This document shows, in pieces, positions 1 through 12,600 of a DNA stretch of 64,000 nucleotides (positions are counted from its first letter, which is position 1; every line of letters begins with the position of its first letter). This DNA comes from Entonaema liquescens (lineage: Eukaryota > Ascomycota > Sordariomycetes > Xylariales > Xylariaceae): contig CADCSX010000005.1 in NCBI GenBank assembly GCA_902805475.1, positions 1,313,501-1,377,500 of the forward strand. The letters are read 5' to 3'. Position numbers and translations under genes: made by a program. The notes below the pieces were generated by a model, which was given only the letters and a program-made list of their open reading frames with translations, did not search any database and was not told the origin of the DNA.

Positions 1-450
1 CACAAACTTCAAGACCTACCCTGACACACTAAACTACGCGAAAGGCCTGCTTAGGTGCAATATTCTGGATTGACAGTCTTATAAAGGGTAAGGTAATGGA
101 CGCTCCTCTGCTTAAATGAAGTTTTAGCTATCGATACCTTGAGATGAATGATTTCTACGGTCAACTCCTCAGGGATAAGGTCAATGATTCTAGGAGGAAA
201 TATATACGCAACTCCAACTACCTACCTGATGTTGGGGAACAACTCAAGAATAACTAATCAATAACCAGTAAACCTTTCTTTTGTATTCGTTCAACTACTC
301 ACGTACTTACACACCTACACACGATACCTTCTCCACTAGAGCGTGGCTATTTGATATTAAAGCAGCACTGCCCTAGCGAATTCTCTACAACATTCGCCGT
401 CGTCGAACACTGCATTGCATCTAAATAAGATAAGCCCGAGCGTGGTCAAC
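1..450. other. Upstream region of the F-box gene
   Basis: No coding sequence recognised. The last ~100 bases form the probable 5' leader of the F-box gene. Confidence 0.4.
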
Positions 451-2018
451 ATGGATTTCACAACACTCCCCATCGAACTTAGGCTGGCAATAATAGAAAT
501 TGTGGCCGATTCATCGACGGAGAAGACAACCGAATACGCTACCATCTCTCGAGAATGGCAACGTGTCTTCGAGAAGAAGCACTTCGGGCGCATTCTTCTA
601 TCACCACAACGTTTGAAAGCCTTCGCTCAGATTGTACAAGGACGCAGAAGAAAGCTGGTCAAGCACATCTGGCTAAGAGCGGAACTTGGTGATTTGCATC
701 ATCATGGTAGTGACAATACTGAATTTCGACCCGATCTAACCCTTGCAGACGAATCTGAATTCGGTAAAACAATCGAGAGCCTCCTCCGAATACTCAGCAC
801 TTGGGAAAGGCCTCGTGACTTGAACCCTAAGGGATTGACACTTGAACTATCCGCATGGTCTCTGTGTGATTATGAGCATGGCTTTAGCCGTCAAAGATTT
901 GTGCATGATCCGTACTCAGAACCCTACAAGGATTTCAGGCTCTCTCCTTTTGAATCCCGTAACCTAATATCCCAGTTGATGGTTGATCATGCTTCACCTC
1001 AGGAAGGGACCCCATCGAACTTCAGTGACGATTTGACGGTGAGGATGATGGATCTGGCAACAGAAGATCTTTCTAAAGTCAATATAGTCACTACATTCCT
1101 TCTTCGTCGACAGTATTATTGTCATATGTCCCCGGATCGTATCACGCAAATTTTCGAAAGCTTGACTGGGTTGGAACAAATTATTTATGAGCCACCAGAG
1201 AGAATAGATGGTACCGTGGATCCTTGGCAGGGAAAACGTAAGTTAGCATTGGGATTTCAAATTAATCGTCTTAAGAACGTGCTTTGTTGAAAAAGAAAAG
1301 GTCGCAATTTTCTAACTTTAGTTGTTTAGGTCACTGGCTTCTTTCCGATTATAGCCTTCCACAGACGCTGAGGCAATTGACCATTTTTGAAGACCCTTCT
1401 CACCATAGCGCCTTTACGAATCGAAATCAAACAGGTAACGCGAGTAACCACCAGCTTGCTATGGCCTTGGTGAGAGAGAGTCGAGGTTTAGAGCATTTAT
1501 CCGCGTCTTTCGTTGTAGATGCCAAGGACTTCTTCCAACCATTCTGGCCGTCAACCTTGGCTTCTACAAACCGAAGCTGGGATAAACTCGAAACGATAGC
1601 CCTTACGTCGAATCTTTTGAACCCGTATCAACCACCGGAAGAGGTCAATGACTTACTCCATGCTGCGGGTATGGCCGCGAGAAACATGCCTGCCCTCCGA
1701 GTGATGGAGATTTGGAATGGGTTGAAGACAGCCCACAGTTGTTTCTTTCGTTATTATGACGATGGAAATGCTAGCACTATTACATGGCGGGGTACCTGGG
1801 AACTTGATCTGGAGCCGCGGGTTATCCAGTGCTGGATCGAGACGGTGCGTAAAAATACCCACTATCTCAATATTGGAGTCCGTGATATGGAATTGCCTTT
1901 AGATGGAACAAGTTTTCCATTTTCTATTCTTCGTCATCTTAAGTTGAAAGACCGGATTGTGCATCCGGTGTCGTTTCGTCAGCTCCAACTTCTAGGGGAG
2001 CCAAGAAGACATAAGTAG
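451..2018 (+). CDS. F-box domain protein
   Basis: Two exons (451-1237 and 1330-2018) encode 491 residues. The intron begins GTAAGT, has a CTAAC-type branch site and ends in TTTAG; joining in phase 1 keeps the frame. I chose the ATG at 451 (context CAACATGG) rather than continuing upstream, because the F-box starts at once: residues ~5-20 contain TLPIELRLAIIEIV, then a conserved-looking IS.EWQRVFE segment. The rest resembles the leucine-rich or variable C-terminal halves of the large fungal F-box families, with no catalytic motif seen. F-box proteins recruit substrates to SCF ubiquitin ligases through Skp1; the substrate here cannot be predicted. The long C-terminal part without repeats is usual for lineage-specific ascomycete members. 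Confidence 0.8.
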
Positions 2019-2291
2019 ACAGGTAGCTTCTTGAAGATTATATAGGTGCTGGCCTTTATTCAGTGCCTAACAATTAATATAAATTACCTCAAATCCTAGT
2101 ATTGAATTTGATTGGTCCCATCTTCTTTCATGATTAATCAATATATGGTGCATGTATCGCCGATCAAAGAATAGTAGTGTGTGCTTTGTCAACCAGTCAA
2201 CCAATTAAGGGGACAGGAAAAGAACAAAGAAAAACCTAATAGGAATAATAAAATTCGAGCTCAACTTTGCTTATCAACTTGGCAGACCATA

Positions 2292-2331
2292 GACGGACGA
2301 GCTGACGGACGAGCTGACGGACGAGCTGACG
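2292..2331. repeat. 12-bp tandem repeat
   Basis: Three and a third perfect copies of GACGGACGAGCT. Minisatellite between genes with no coding role seen. Confidence 0.9.
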
Positions 2332-3131
2332 TAGGTGAGATAGATATCACAACACTGCGTTATTCGTTCTCGAGCCGTAACGGCTGACTACGCCAAAAGG
2401 CATGAAGACATACCCAACATTAGGTACATATAGTAAATGTAATGAGGATAGTTAAATGTGGGTTTCCCGCATTATCACGCAGCGGCTCATCATCGCTTGG
2501 GACAGAAAAGGTAGGGAAGTTAGGGAAGGTTTTACGCAGGGTACCCGGTACGGGAAATACAGCTATTGTGGAAATACCTGGGGTAATAAGTGGAGCGTTT
2601 GCATTCCGTTTTCTGCGCGTGTGACATAAACCTGCATGTGGTCTTTTTCGTGTGTCTCGTTCCCGCTCAGGTTGTCAGGGCTGGACTTCCATTTCTCTCT
2701 TTAACCCTTGTACGATGTATTTTCTTCTATGCTCGCGTGCCTGAGGCTGAATATGCCAAAGATGGAAGGACGTTGAAAGACGGTAAAAAGGTTCCCCAAC
2801 AAATATAAACGAGATGTAATAGTATGATGTAATCGGAATCACGAAATTGAGCCGGTCGTGTTTTCGAATTGGGGAAGATTCGAAGTGTTTGGTTGCTTGG
2901 TTGGGCGCCCGGTCGTTTTCGGGGCCCGGATTGAGCGGGTAAATTCTCGAAATCTCGAGATCGACAAAGCACCCAAGACTGGCGAAAATTGACATGATTA
3001 CTCTGCTAATGTTTCAAGTTACCTAATTCTAGTTACCGATTACGTCCTCATTGGTTCCTTATTTGCTTTCAACTCCTCTGCTTTACTACCTTGACTACAT
3101 ATACATATTATGTAGCTAGGTAGTGTAGGGT

Positions 3132-3178
3132 AGGTATGTATGTATATATGTATGTATATATGTATGTATGTATGTATG
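3132..3178. repeat. TATG/TATA microsatellite
   Basis: Alternating runs of TATG and TATA units, ending in four TATG repeats. Intergenic. Confidence 0.85.
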
Positions 3179-3820
3179 GGGATATGTTGATGCTGCAGAA
3201 GCAGGTCAGGGATACCCCTTGTCTCTCACCCCGCTAAATTATTCGGTAATGATTCCCGGTCGCTGAACTAATTGCAACAAGTCGAAAACATGCATCGCGT
3301 CGCTTCTGTTGGGGAAGGGTTGGGAAAAGTTAGGAAAGGTTACTACGTTGCTGGTTATGGGCAGCATGACCCCTTTTTGGGGGCGAAGGTTCTTGAACTT
3401 TCTTTGAGACGGTTTTGATTGCCGTTCCAGTGCCGTTCTTTCAACGGCGAAGGCCGCGGAGGAGCCATTGAGGGGCGCTGTGACTTTTCCGTCTTGGATC
3501 GATTTTTGAGGGAATTGTCCAATAGGGTCATTCGCTCACACCACCGCTAAAGCACCTTTAAAGTACCTTAAAGCTTGCGTCAATTGGTCACGCGACTGGT
3601 CGACTCTCAATTGCCCCATCGAAAAAGATCAGCTCACCCTAGTCTACGTAGTGGTTCGCAATGGATGAAGGTCGTTCGAGAACTCGCGTGCCTCCCTTGC
3701 AATCTTGCAACAGCTTGATTTCCATTCTGATTCCGCCTCATAGGTCTCCAGTACTTACCACGTATCAGGAAAGATGTGAGTAATATGGACATGTATTCTG
3801 ACTCGATTCAAGGGGCTACG

Positions 3821-3860
3821 ATGGGCCACGATGGGCCACGATGGGTCATGATGGGGCACG
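3821..3860. repeat. 10-bp tandem repeat in the STF2-like promoter
   Basis: About four copies of ATGGGCCACG, the last two diverged (ATGGGTCATG, ATGGGGCACG). AGGGG words (3811 and 3861) flank it; AGGGG/CCCCT is the stress-response element recognised by Msn2/4-type factors in yeast. The regulatory role is inferred only. Confidence 0.6.
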
Positions 3861-4626
3861 AGGGGACACGCAGTTTAAACGCAGAGAGGGACCTGTTAAA
3901 TGGATCTCCGATGTCTTAAAGGACAGACCCTGCCCGATCTTATTGAGCTTCTCCTATGTCTCCAACTTGAGTACACACATACATGAATACATAACTACAT
4001 ATACCTCCCTACTTCTCTCTCATACCTCTCCCATACCTACACGTACATATAAACACTTCGGCCAAAGACATATTAATGCAACCCAATTCCTCCTTGAACT
4101 AATTACTTACCATAGCCACCCCACCCTTAGATCAAATCTATCCACTCTTCTTTGATCTTCACCAGCTGTACCACTACCGCTAGGCTTCATATCGGACAAC
4201 CTTGACTTGATCTTCGTTCTCCTCATCTCTTCAAACCTTCTTCCTCCCATTGCATATTACTTCTCTTCCTCTCGAATCCTTTTATCTGATTCTCTTCTCT
4301 CTGTGAATCATCTCAGAGCTCATCCATCTACTACATCTGTCTCTACTAGCTATCTTCGAGTCTCTCATCTTACAATCCTCTCAAATTCTTATCAAAAGTA
4401 GGTTTAATTCAGCTTACATCTCCTATTACTCCCTTCCTATCCGTCTCAAACCCCGCATGATCCTTGTGTGACGTGCCTCCTATCAATTACTATGGTGTAT
4501 GTTAAACGACAAACAATCATCAACATCTCTTAAGGAGCAAACATAAGACATGCGGCTGGCATACTACGGCATTGGATTATCACTCGTATTACACGGACTT
4601 GTTACTAACCTATGTTATCATTGTAG

Positions 4627-5111
4627 TGACTCGATCTCACAAGTTCAACGACAAGGACCACGCTGGCCTTGCTGAGGGGACTGTTGCCCCTCATGACAAC
4701 GTCCCCAAGTTCTTTGCTAAGCACGGCTTCGATGGCGTCGACCCAAAGAAGACCAAGAAGAACGGCGGAGGCAAGGGTAACTGGTAAGCCCAACCTACCT
4801 ACATATTATTGCTACTACCAACTGAGCTTGATATCAAATTATGGATGCAATTATGCTGACTGAATAACTCCAGGGGCCCAGCAGGTGCTGAAGTCGTCGA
4901 CGAGGATTTCAACTTTGCCAATGCTCGTCGTCGCTCCAACAGCAGTGGCTTTTCTACCCACCTCAGGGATTTCAAGACTAAGTTCGAAATCAATGAACCC
5001 GAACCCGTCTTCGAGGAAAGACTCCACGGTCCTGAGGTCGAGGACGAAAATGTCTTGAGCAAGACCGAGACTTCTTCTAGTGCGGGAAGCTCCTCGGACG
5101 AACAGAAGTAA
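4627..5111 (+). CDS. STF2-like hydrophilic protein (start exon unresolved)
   Basis: Two exons are clear: 4627-4783 and 4874-5111, separated by a 90-nt GTAAGC...CAG intron that rejoins a TGG codon. The encoded ~130 residues start TRSHKFNDKDHAG, carry the family hallmark KKTKKNGGGKGNWG, then an NFANARRRSNSS segment, a DFKTKFE motif, and an acidic and Ser-rich tail ending EQK. In yeast, Stf2 stabilises the inhibited F1Fo-ATPase and acts as a desiccation-protective hydrophilin. A TACTAAC branch point and TTGTAG acceptor before 4627 show an upstream intron, so the start codon lies in an earlier exon. The ATG at 4492 is followed by GTGTAT and GTATGT donors, but neither gives the required phase 1. 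Confidence 0.8.
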
Positions 5112-5741
5112 AAAGTATCTCGGACCATCTATATGTGGGTGTCGGGATTGGCTTCATCCACTACAACCATCCCTCCTAATTGCTACCATGTGTGACTATG
5201 ACGAAACTATGAAGGATATTTCATGAAAACCATCTCGCCGTAAAGCTGGCTGGAACTCGGAACGGGATTTTTCGGGGGGTTTTATTATGAGACATGAGTA
5301 CGTCTCCTTTCGTGTTAGCTGCCTACCTCATGAACCGGGACAATATTTGGTGGGCGGCGCAACTTTGTTATGATGGCGATTTGTTGGGGGAAACCTATCA
5401 CTAATGTATTATTATCATGTCGACATTTGTTCTACAAGGAACTAGACTAAATGTCATGTACTAACAAATCCCTGTTCTAACATATCTCTATTTGGTCTTC
5501 GTCCTGCTGTGCGTCTTCTTTGATAATGTATAGATTTATGCTACCCAATCGTCGACTACTTTGACCATGGGTTCGTAATTGCGTCGGCTTTTGCAAATAC
5601 TCCGGTGTATAGAGGGAGTATATGATGTTAGGATAACCCGGACTATCCGAGCTGTGTCGTGTGTGTCGTGTCACCAACCCTGCGTCTCCATCGAATTCCG
5701 ATCAGGTCAGACACAAACTTTTCACTACACGAGGTGTTTTT
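5112..5741. other. Intergenic region between convergent genes
   Basis: Shared 3' flank of the STF2-like gene (plus) and the formyltransferase gene (minus). No coding signal beyond shadow frames. Confidence 0.5.
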
Positions 5742-7403
5742 TTACGCACTTAACGCATCGCCATTCTTCGCTCCTGTCTCTGCAACATTTGACACGTGGA
5801 AGAGGAACTTCTTCAGCGCGGTCAGCGCGGGCTTCGTCTGTTCGCCCTCGACCTTGACGAGCTCGATGCGGTCGGCCCCTATGTACACCGCGCCATCGCC
5901 CCGGTGGGAACCCGTACCACGACATACGTTTTCCGCCGGAGACCGGTCGCCGCTTTGCTACCCTTCTGAGCAGCGGCAGCCTGCTCGTTGTCCAACGCTA
6001 ACAGTCGCGGCTCATATAGTCCCGCGACGCTGGATATCTCCGCCAAGTGCCTGGCATCCAGACTAAGCTCGGGACTGGGCTCGGCGCTCTTGTCCACGGA
6101 AACGGTGCGCGGAAGATTCCTCGGCAGCCGCGCCGTCGTCCCGACGCACCTGCACGACGATAACGCGCTTCTGCACGCCCTGGCGATCGCGCGCCCAGAA
6201 CCACAGGTCGCCGAGCGCGCGGTACCGCAGCCAGAGGTCGTGTACGTTATCGAGGCGGAGCTGGCGGTCCTGGGTGGTGATCTTGGGGGCGTGGCGGAGC
6301 CGATTTGTTCTGTTCTGGGGCCCGAGGCTCAGCTGCAGGGCGTCGGTGTGCTCGGTGGCCTCCCGGAGCGGCGGGACGTGCACCCTGTTCCTCAGCCCGC
6401 GGAGCAGCAGTTTTGTGGCCGGGTGCATGACGAGGGCGAGGAGCCCCGGGTAGTGGATGTCGGGCGGGATGCGGATGGGCCGCGAGCGCGCGAGGACGAG
6501 CCCGTGGTCGAAGGCTTGCTCGTCGAGGGCCTGCAGGGTGACGCCGGTGTGGGTGCGGCCGGCGAGGATGGCGTGTTGTAGGGGAGCTGGGCCGCGCAGG
6601 TCGGGGAGGAACGACGGGTGGACGTTTAGGCCGCCGTATTTGGCTGCTTGGAGGAGGCGTGGAGGGACGAAAAGTCCGAAGGATACGGCGATTATGAGGT
6701 TGATTTGTGGGGGCATCTGGGGAGGTGTTAGAATGGAATGTGTGATGTGTATGTAGGCACCTTGTAAAGAATCGAAGAAGTGATGGACATATTCGTACAT
6801 ATATATATAGTTTCAAGAAAACGTCGGACTCACATCCCACCCTGTAAAGCTATCCCTCTCGAAGACCGGGAGTCGAAGCTTCTTAACTAAGTCTCTAATC
6901 GGTGCTGTACGATAGGACATTCCGGTTAATACGTATGCTCTTGAAGTATAGGTATAAGAATAGAGAGATGGTAACTTACGATTCTGGATTATTTTGTTAC
7001 CTCTTCCCGTACGCTTGCCGGGCCGGGCTACGACAGTGATACTCTCGATAAGCTCTGGGTTGCGCTTGTGTTCCCAATACAGCGCTTTGAGGGCAGCACA
7101 GCTAAATTCATCAGAGCCACAGAATAGGATATGCAGAGGATCTGAATGTTTCTCCTCTCTCTTCTCGGCTTCTTCCTCTGGTGTTATAGTGGTAGGTATG
7201 GTGGTGTTACTACTGTACCGTCGCATTTGGCGACAAGTATAGCACATTCTCGACGACTGAGCCAGCCCCAGAATTGCTGAATGAGAGACGGCCGTGTTGC
7301 TAGACTGTAGCAGTAAGGCATTGGCCGTCCGGATCCTTAATAACTCATACCATGACCTAGAACCAAAAGGCGCCGTAGCGACTTGTCGTAGCAGTGAACG
7401 CAT
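5742..7403 (-). CDS. FMT1: Mitochondrial methionyl-tRNA formyltransferase, with reading-frame breaks
   Basis: Transfers a formyl group from 10-formyl-tetrahydrofolate to initiator Met-tRNA in mitochondria. Exons 7403-6980, 6904-6834 and 6716-5742, with introns of 75 nt (GTAAGT...CAG) and 117 nt (GTGAGT...CAG). The N-terminus is Arg-rich and lacks acids for ~35 residues, as in a mitochondrial presequence. LHILFCGSDEFS opens the catalytic domain; PPQINLIIAVSFGLF and the tetrahydrofolate-binding-type motif NVHPSFLPDLRGPAP follow. The first frame then stops at 6063-6065. The conserved C-terminal domain continues in the +1 frame to ~5930 and then returns to the original frame (VYIGADRIELVKVEG, then LTALKKFLFH), ending at 5742. 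With both shifts ignored the span is 490 codons. This is either a pseudogene or two base-call errors in GC-rich sequence. Confidence 0.85.
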
Positions 7404-8301
7404 CTTAACCTAATTAATTCCGGTGCCTTCCCACTACTTCCTACACTGGGGTAGAACACCAAGTGAACCACCAGAGTCCTCAATAAACTTCACTCATGTA
7501 AGCTAGAAGTTTTGATTTAGGAGCTATAAGATGTCGGTTAGACTTAAACGCAACATACAGAACAGGGAAACGCACGCACCATTGGGTAAATTTCTAGACA
7601 CCTTAAATTATTTAAGCTGAAACGTTTCCTCAAACAATTGAGGATATTATTTATAGTTAAATATTTAAATGGTTATCTACCTATTGTTTTGCGGTGGTTA
7701 GTTGGGCGACTCGAGGATTCAGCGAGTTGTGAAAAAAGGGCTTGACGATAAACCTTTCTTGGCATATTTGGTAGTACGCCTACGCCCGTTCTGCACAGTG
7801 TTAGAAACGGCTTCTAAGTCATATAAATAGGCGCCTACTAAGCCCGAAAATATTCTACTTAAAACCATTTAATACGGCAAGTTCCACTCAGTATCACAAT
7901 TGAATCTCGTTCAATTCGTAACAGAATATTACTCATTACTATTTCAACATGTTCACTTTTTCTTTTCACTTTTCAGACCCAAAGTTGCCTTCCTAGTTCT
8001 CTAACTAAAGGGGTATCCATAAGAAATTCCATATGTAAAATTCGACGACGCGATTCCCTATTTTCCATTTTCCCTATGCTAAGCGCCTCTTAACATTTCC
8101 TTTGATCCTCATTGCGCCATTCCGATCGAGTTGGGGATAAATATACCATATATGTGCTCTAAAAATAACGAATAATATAAGGAATGGATGGAATGGATGG
8201 AATGGCGGCACGGCCCGGATTAGCTATGTCGCGCCGCATAACTGGTGAGGCGAAACGCGGAACGATGTCACGGATGACGTGGTGGACGGGGATGTTTTCT
8301 T
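7404..8301. other. Intergenic region, FMT1 promoter side
   Basis: AT-leaning and without a gene. A 9-bp tandem repeat (GGAATGGAT, about 2.7 copies) lies at 8180-8205. Confidence 0.45.
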
Positions 8302-9689
8302 CTACACTATCTTCCCGTCTTCTAAATGCAGAGCTTGTAGTCCCTGGAGATCAAACTGAGCGAACTCGTCATCCGACTTTGCGCTTGGTGGTGGTATTGC
8401 ATTCGAGGTGACAATTGGTTCCATGCGATATGATGCGTCTTCTGAGTTATTGCTGTAGCCCTTCGTATGGACAGCAGGTGGCATCAGGGGCAAGTCGCCA
8501 GAGAGACTATTATGTCTCCAAGCGGATTGGTCCCTGTCATGACGAGAGCTACGCCAGCTTGCTGTCGCTTTTCGGGAGCTGTTGTGTAAGCTTGCTGTTG
8601 CTCGATCCGACCATGATCTAAGTTGTGAAGAGAAGTTGTTGAATAACGGACCGAAGGTCGCTGCGCAGGCACAAATAAGACCTGTGTTCACTTCGAGAAT
8701 CGAGAAGGTAAAGCTGATACCAGACCACCTATGATACTAATTAGTAGCGATTCGGGTATATGTTTGGCTGTACCCCGGGTCTAGGTCAACGGAAATAAGG
8801 AGGAGATGCGACCGGGGAATTAAAGGGGGAAAAAGGAAATGCTGTGTCCATACCAAGGGCGGTCGTAGGATAATGAGTCATACGTCGAGAATGCCCAGCG
8901 AATACATGCCACAGCCCAAGCACTATCTTACTGTCAGTAACTTCTTATAAGAGACACCTAAGTCCGCTCACATAAGACCAACACTAAGCACAAGACTGAG
9001 CCCAATCTTCTGCCTTGTAGTTCGAAACTGTAGCCTCCATACCATTACCAGGGGTAAAATACCGATAATGAGGTCGCTCGTCATATGGCCAGCCCCGTAA
9101 ATGATATTTACTACGACTCGGTTGATACACCATCCGGGGAGGTCGTCATTCCATTTCTTCGCAATAGGGTGACAGCCGAAAAACTCGGTAAGGGCGTTGC
9201 AGGTCAGGTAGCCGAGCGTGTAGAACATGGTGAGATAGCATGCTATCCTGAATTTCTGATTGACGCCGAACAGTTGCAGATAGAGCAGGAGTAATGCGCA
9301 TTTGAACCCTGCCAGGCTCGTCACGTAGAATTCTGACGAGATTCCGATCCAGAGATAGTATTCTGAATTGAGCTCCGGCGTGAACTGCCATATGTGCAGA
9401 CCCATGCCGTGATAAGTAGCAATTCCCATGAGTACGGCGTGGACGATAATGCTGACCATTGTTGCCACGACCACATCTACCCCAACTAATTAGAGCAATT
9501 CCAACAAACCGTTTAAAAAGGACACCTACAGTCATCGAGGGCCCACGGCCGCCTTACTATGTAGATCCTGCAATAGAATCTCGCGACCACGAACATGAAA
9601 GTGATGAAGGGCATCACTATGGCCGTCCTCCGCACGTGTATGCCATTCTCGGCGGGCAGCTTCGGCACCACTGCGTTCTCGCTCATCAT
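8302..9689 (-). CDS. SAT4/Pth11-type seven-helix membrane protein
   Basis: Four exons (9689-9530, 9485-8972, 8922-8854, 8728-8302) sum to 390 codons. Helix 1 (AIVMPFITFMFVVARFYCR) is followed by a RPWALDD motif, the usual WxxDD-type loop of the fungal rhodopsin-like (SAT4) domain. Further hydrophobic segments follow, with FFGCHPIAKKWN, a Cys-containing extracellular loop typical of the family, GLICACAATFGPLF in helix 7, and a ~120-residue polar cytoplasmic tail. Members are orphan receptors or integral membrane proteins; the Magnaporthe Pth11 subset with a CFEM domain senses surfaces, but no CFEM is present here. The first intron is only 44 nt and the third exon 69 nt. The ligand is unknown. 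Confidence 0.85.
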
Positions 9690-12600
9690 GGCTCGGCCTC
9701 GAACAGAAGTATAGACATAGGCGATTAACCAACTGCCCTCACCTCGAAGAGAAGGCAATAAAGGGATCAAATAGAAGCCACACAAGTGAGGAGAGTCATA
9801 GCGGCTGAGGCCGGAGATATAAAAGTTCTCGTAAGCATCAGCCGGCCGCTGGACCAATGAGCCGGCTCGATTGTCATCGAGCGAGGCGGGAACCAATACA
9901 ATTGATGGGGCCTCCCGATACAATTCGGATAACTACAGACACGCTTATGTGTTCCATTTTGCTTTAAATGCGTGTCAGTCCGTTTGGAGAGGTGTGGTAG
10001 GTGGTAGGGTTCGACGTGCAGGAAGGGTTACGGCATAGGGCAAAGATGTGCATTACTGCATCGTGGGCTTGCAGCGCGCAAAACATGGCTGGCTTACCTT
10101 GGGTACGTCGCCACTTGTCTCCGCGGGGTACCGAACTGCTGGTAGACGGGGAGTGCATTACAATCTGGGTACCGCCGTGCTGTACCGTCAGATCTCTGAG
10201 ACATATGTCGACGCGTCTACATGTGGGCCAGTAGTAAGAATCGTGGGCGCAGATACTACATAAAACAGTCTGTAGAGTCCGCCCGTGATCCTTCTTGGCC
10301 GATCTCTCTAGGACTCCAAGTTCTATGTTTTAAAGATTCATCACATAGACCAAATGTGTCTCACGATAAGGGGCCAGAAAGGCTTGTTCGACGGTCTAGC
10401 CAATCGCAAGTGTCCCTCTGAATAGGTAAGTAGGCTTATTCGCGGGAGGATTCTGATCGCACATCTGATAGATGGCCGTGGCAAAACTCACTAGAGACGA
10501 GGTGGCGGGGAGATGATATTCGCTTTTTCATGTGTAACGCGAGAGAGTCATTAGCTATTATAGGAGACCCCCTACGATTGGAAGGAGACCATAAATACAT
10601 CGAGTGTTTCCAGTGGCTTGTAATGACTTGGGTAACATCTAGTATGTGTGAACCGGTGTGGCTATTGCATGTCACATGTGAGATGAAAGGGCAAGATACT
10701 ATGGAATACCATGTCCGTGTAATGTGATATAGATGTAGGTTTTGGAGTATCTAAATAAGACAAGACTTAATCATGATTAAGAGGCTCGTCCGTAACTCTT
10801 AGTGAATACACACCACACCGCCACAAGCCCAATAATTCTCATAGCATTCCAAACGTGAGACAGCATTGCTCCAATGATACTGTTCGATCATCTACGGAAG
10901 ATTCAATCTCCCCGGTGTATCACAAAGCTCTACGCTGTCGATTTAGTAAGTCTAATAATGCTCTTGGTAAATGACTTAGGTTTTATAGCGCATAAAGGCT
11001 CAACCCCTATATAGCAGAGTTAAGGGAATAGAATCACAGTATCGATACCTAGAATGGCACCACTCGGTCGTATGCTCTGAAATATTCCAATAACCGGACT
11101 AGAATACTCATCTAGGTATTTTAAGAAATGTAATGTCTTCCTATTAGCAAGAATTTACCAAACGATTCGTACAGGCTGCCATCAAAGTATACCATTATAA
11201 CACCCCCAGAATCCCACGAATGCGCCTTGATAGGGGGCCCAAGTACATATCTAAACCAAGATTAGTAACAAGCTAAGCCTGGACCAAAGTACATTCCAAG
11301 CCGTCAAGCCCTGTTATCGATAGAAAAATGCTACCATGTGCGTGACTCCCCTTGTGCTCCCCAAACTGCCGACCTTGCAGATTCTCCAGCTTGGGAAAGA
11401 ACCTGTAAATGGCCGGGACCGAGCCGGGCTGACGGGGAAACCCAGAATATTCCTCTGCCCGCGTAGCGAACCGCCAGTGCTACCCAACGGTGCTACTATT
11501 TGAATACCCCCGATCCTTTATCTAATTTCCCATTCGCTCATCTCAATCCTTCGCCTTGCAAGAGACGAATTAACTGGGCTGTATTAAGAACGCCCGTCTA
11601 TTTATTTCAACAGTGCGTATTAGCTAATCGTAACAAATGCTTTGAAGTTTAATAGGATGATCTCTGTTATTTTGATAGTATTCATCTTACCCCTTTTCTG
11701 GGGTATTTAAGGATGAAATTTCTTGGCATAAGAATCCTGAAGCTCCTGTACTCTGTGTGACGTCGAATGACCGAGTGATCTGGCAGTCAACATGGCAGAA
11801 AAAGCTCTTAATTCATAGCCTATCATGGAAAATATGCTGCTCAGACATATGTATAAGGCACACATTTGGATTTATGGTCGAACCAAGACTTCGAGTCATA
11901 GTTAGGAGTCATTATTCGATCTTAGAAGCTAAGGTAATCCGGATAATCAGTTGTACTACTTATAATTCGGTGAGCTGTTGTGTACTCCTGAATAATCCGT
12001 GATAATTGGTATACTGATATTTGTAAGCCGAGCTGTAGTGATACTCAGCCTCAAAGCCGCATACTAGGTATAGCATTATATTGTCATACCCTGTAACTGT
12101 CTTGTGATGTTTGTGCACGTTTTCTCAACCTTCGAAGTCGTCGTAATCCTCACGGTTGTGTCAACTGCAAAGGGAATAGGGGTGTAGCTAGACAGTGCTA
12201 TATAATTTATAAGAGCAGCAAGGGGTGAGTGATGCTCGCAAAATGCTCGTCAATTGGTATGCTTCGTAGTAACTAGCTGACGCCGGTGATAGTATAACTC
12301 CAGAGGCTTAATTCCATTTCGTAGGCAACAGTTATCCAAGTACTTATTAACATGCAAATATCATAAATCCGGATACTGCATCGTAGTCATGGCCTGCCTA
12401 CATAAGAGAGGGAGCGGATAATATTACAGCTTTATCAGTAAACCCACTATAGCCGCTACGCTACCTACACACGAATACTCCCGTATGAGAAAGAATATAA
12501 AAAACTAAAGATTCCGACCCTGGGATTTCAAGGTGTCTTTGAGGCCCCTCCTTCATACCTTGAATACCTACCTACCTCTCAACCGAGCCGTCATACCTAA

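Larger units (their letters stand above)
2019..4490. other. Long intergenic region and leader of the STF2-like gene
   Basis: No convincing gene: short frames here lack codon bias and splice signals. The stretch holds three simple tandem repeats (listed separately). From ~3960 to 4440 it is strongly pyrimidine-rich on the plus strand, as expected near the transcription start and 5' leader of a well-expressed fungal gene. Confidence 0.45.

Noticed and set aside
2442..2995. Short frames with Arg/Pro-rich content
   Set aside because: Low-complexity leader DNA before the STF2-like gene, with opposite-strand overlap and no splice logic.
5659..6756. Several plus-strand frames opposite FMT1 (up to 197 codons)
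   Set aside because: They lie antisense to conserved FMT1 sequence in GC-rich DNA, where long chance frames are expected, and none contains a known motif.
10001..10727. Overlapping frames on both strands in the gene desert
   Set aside because: No conserved motif, no consistent splice pattern and similar lengths on both strands; chance frames.
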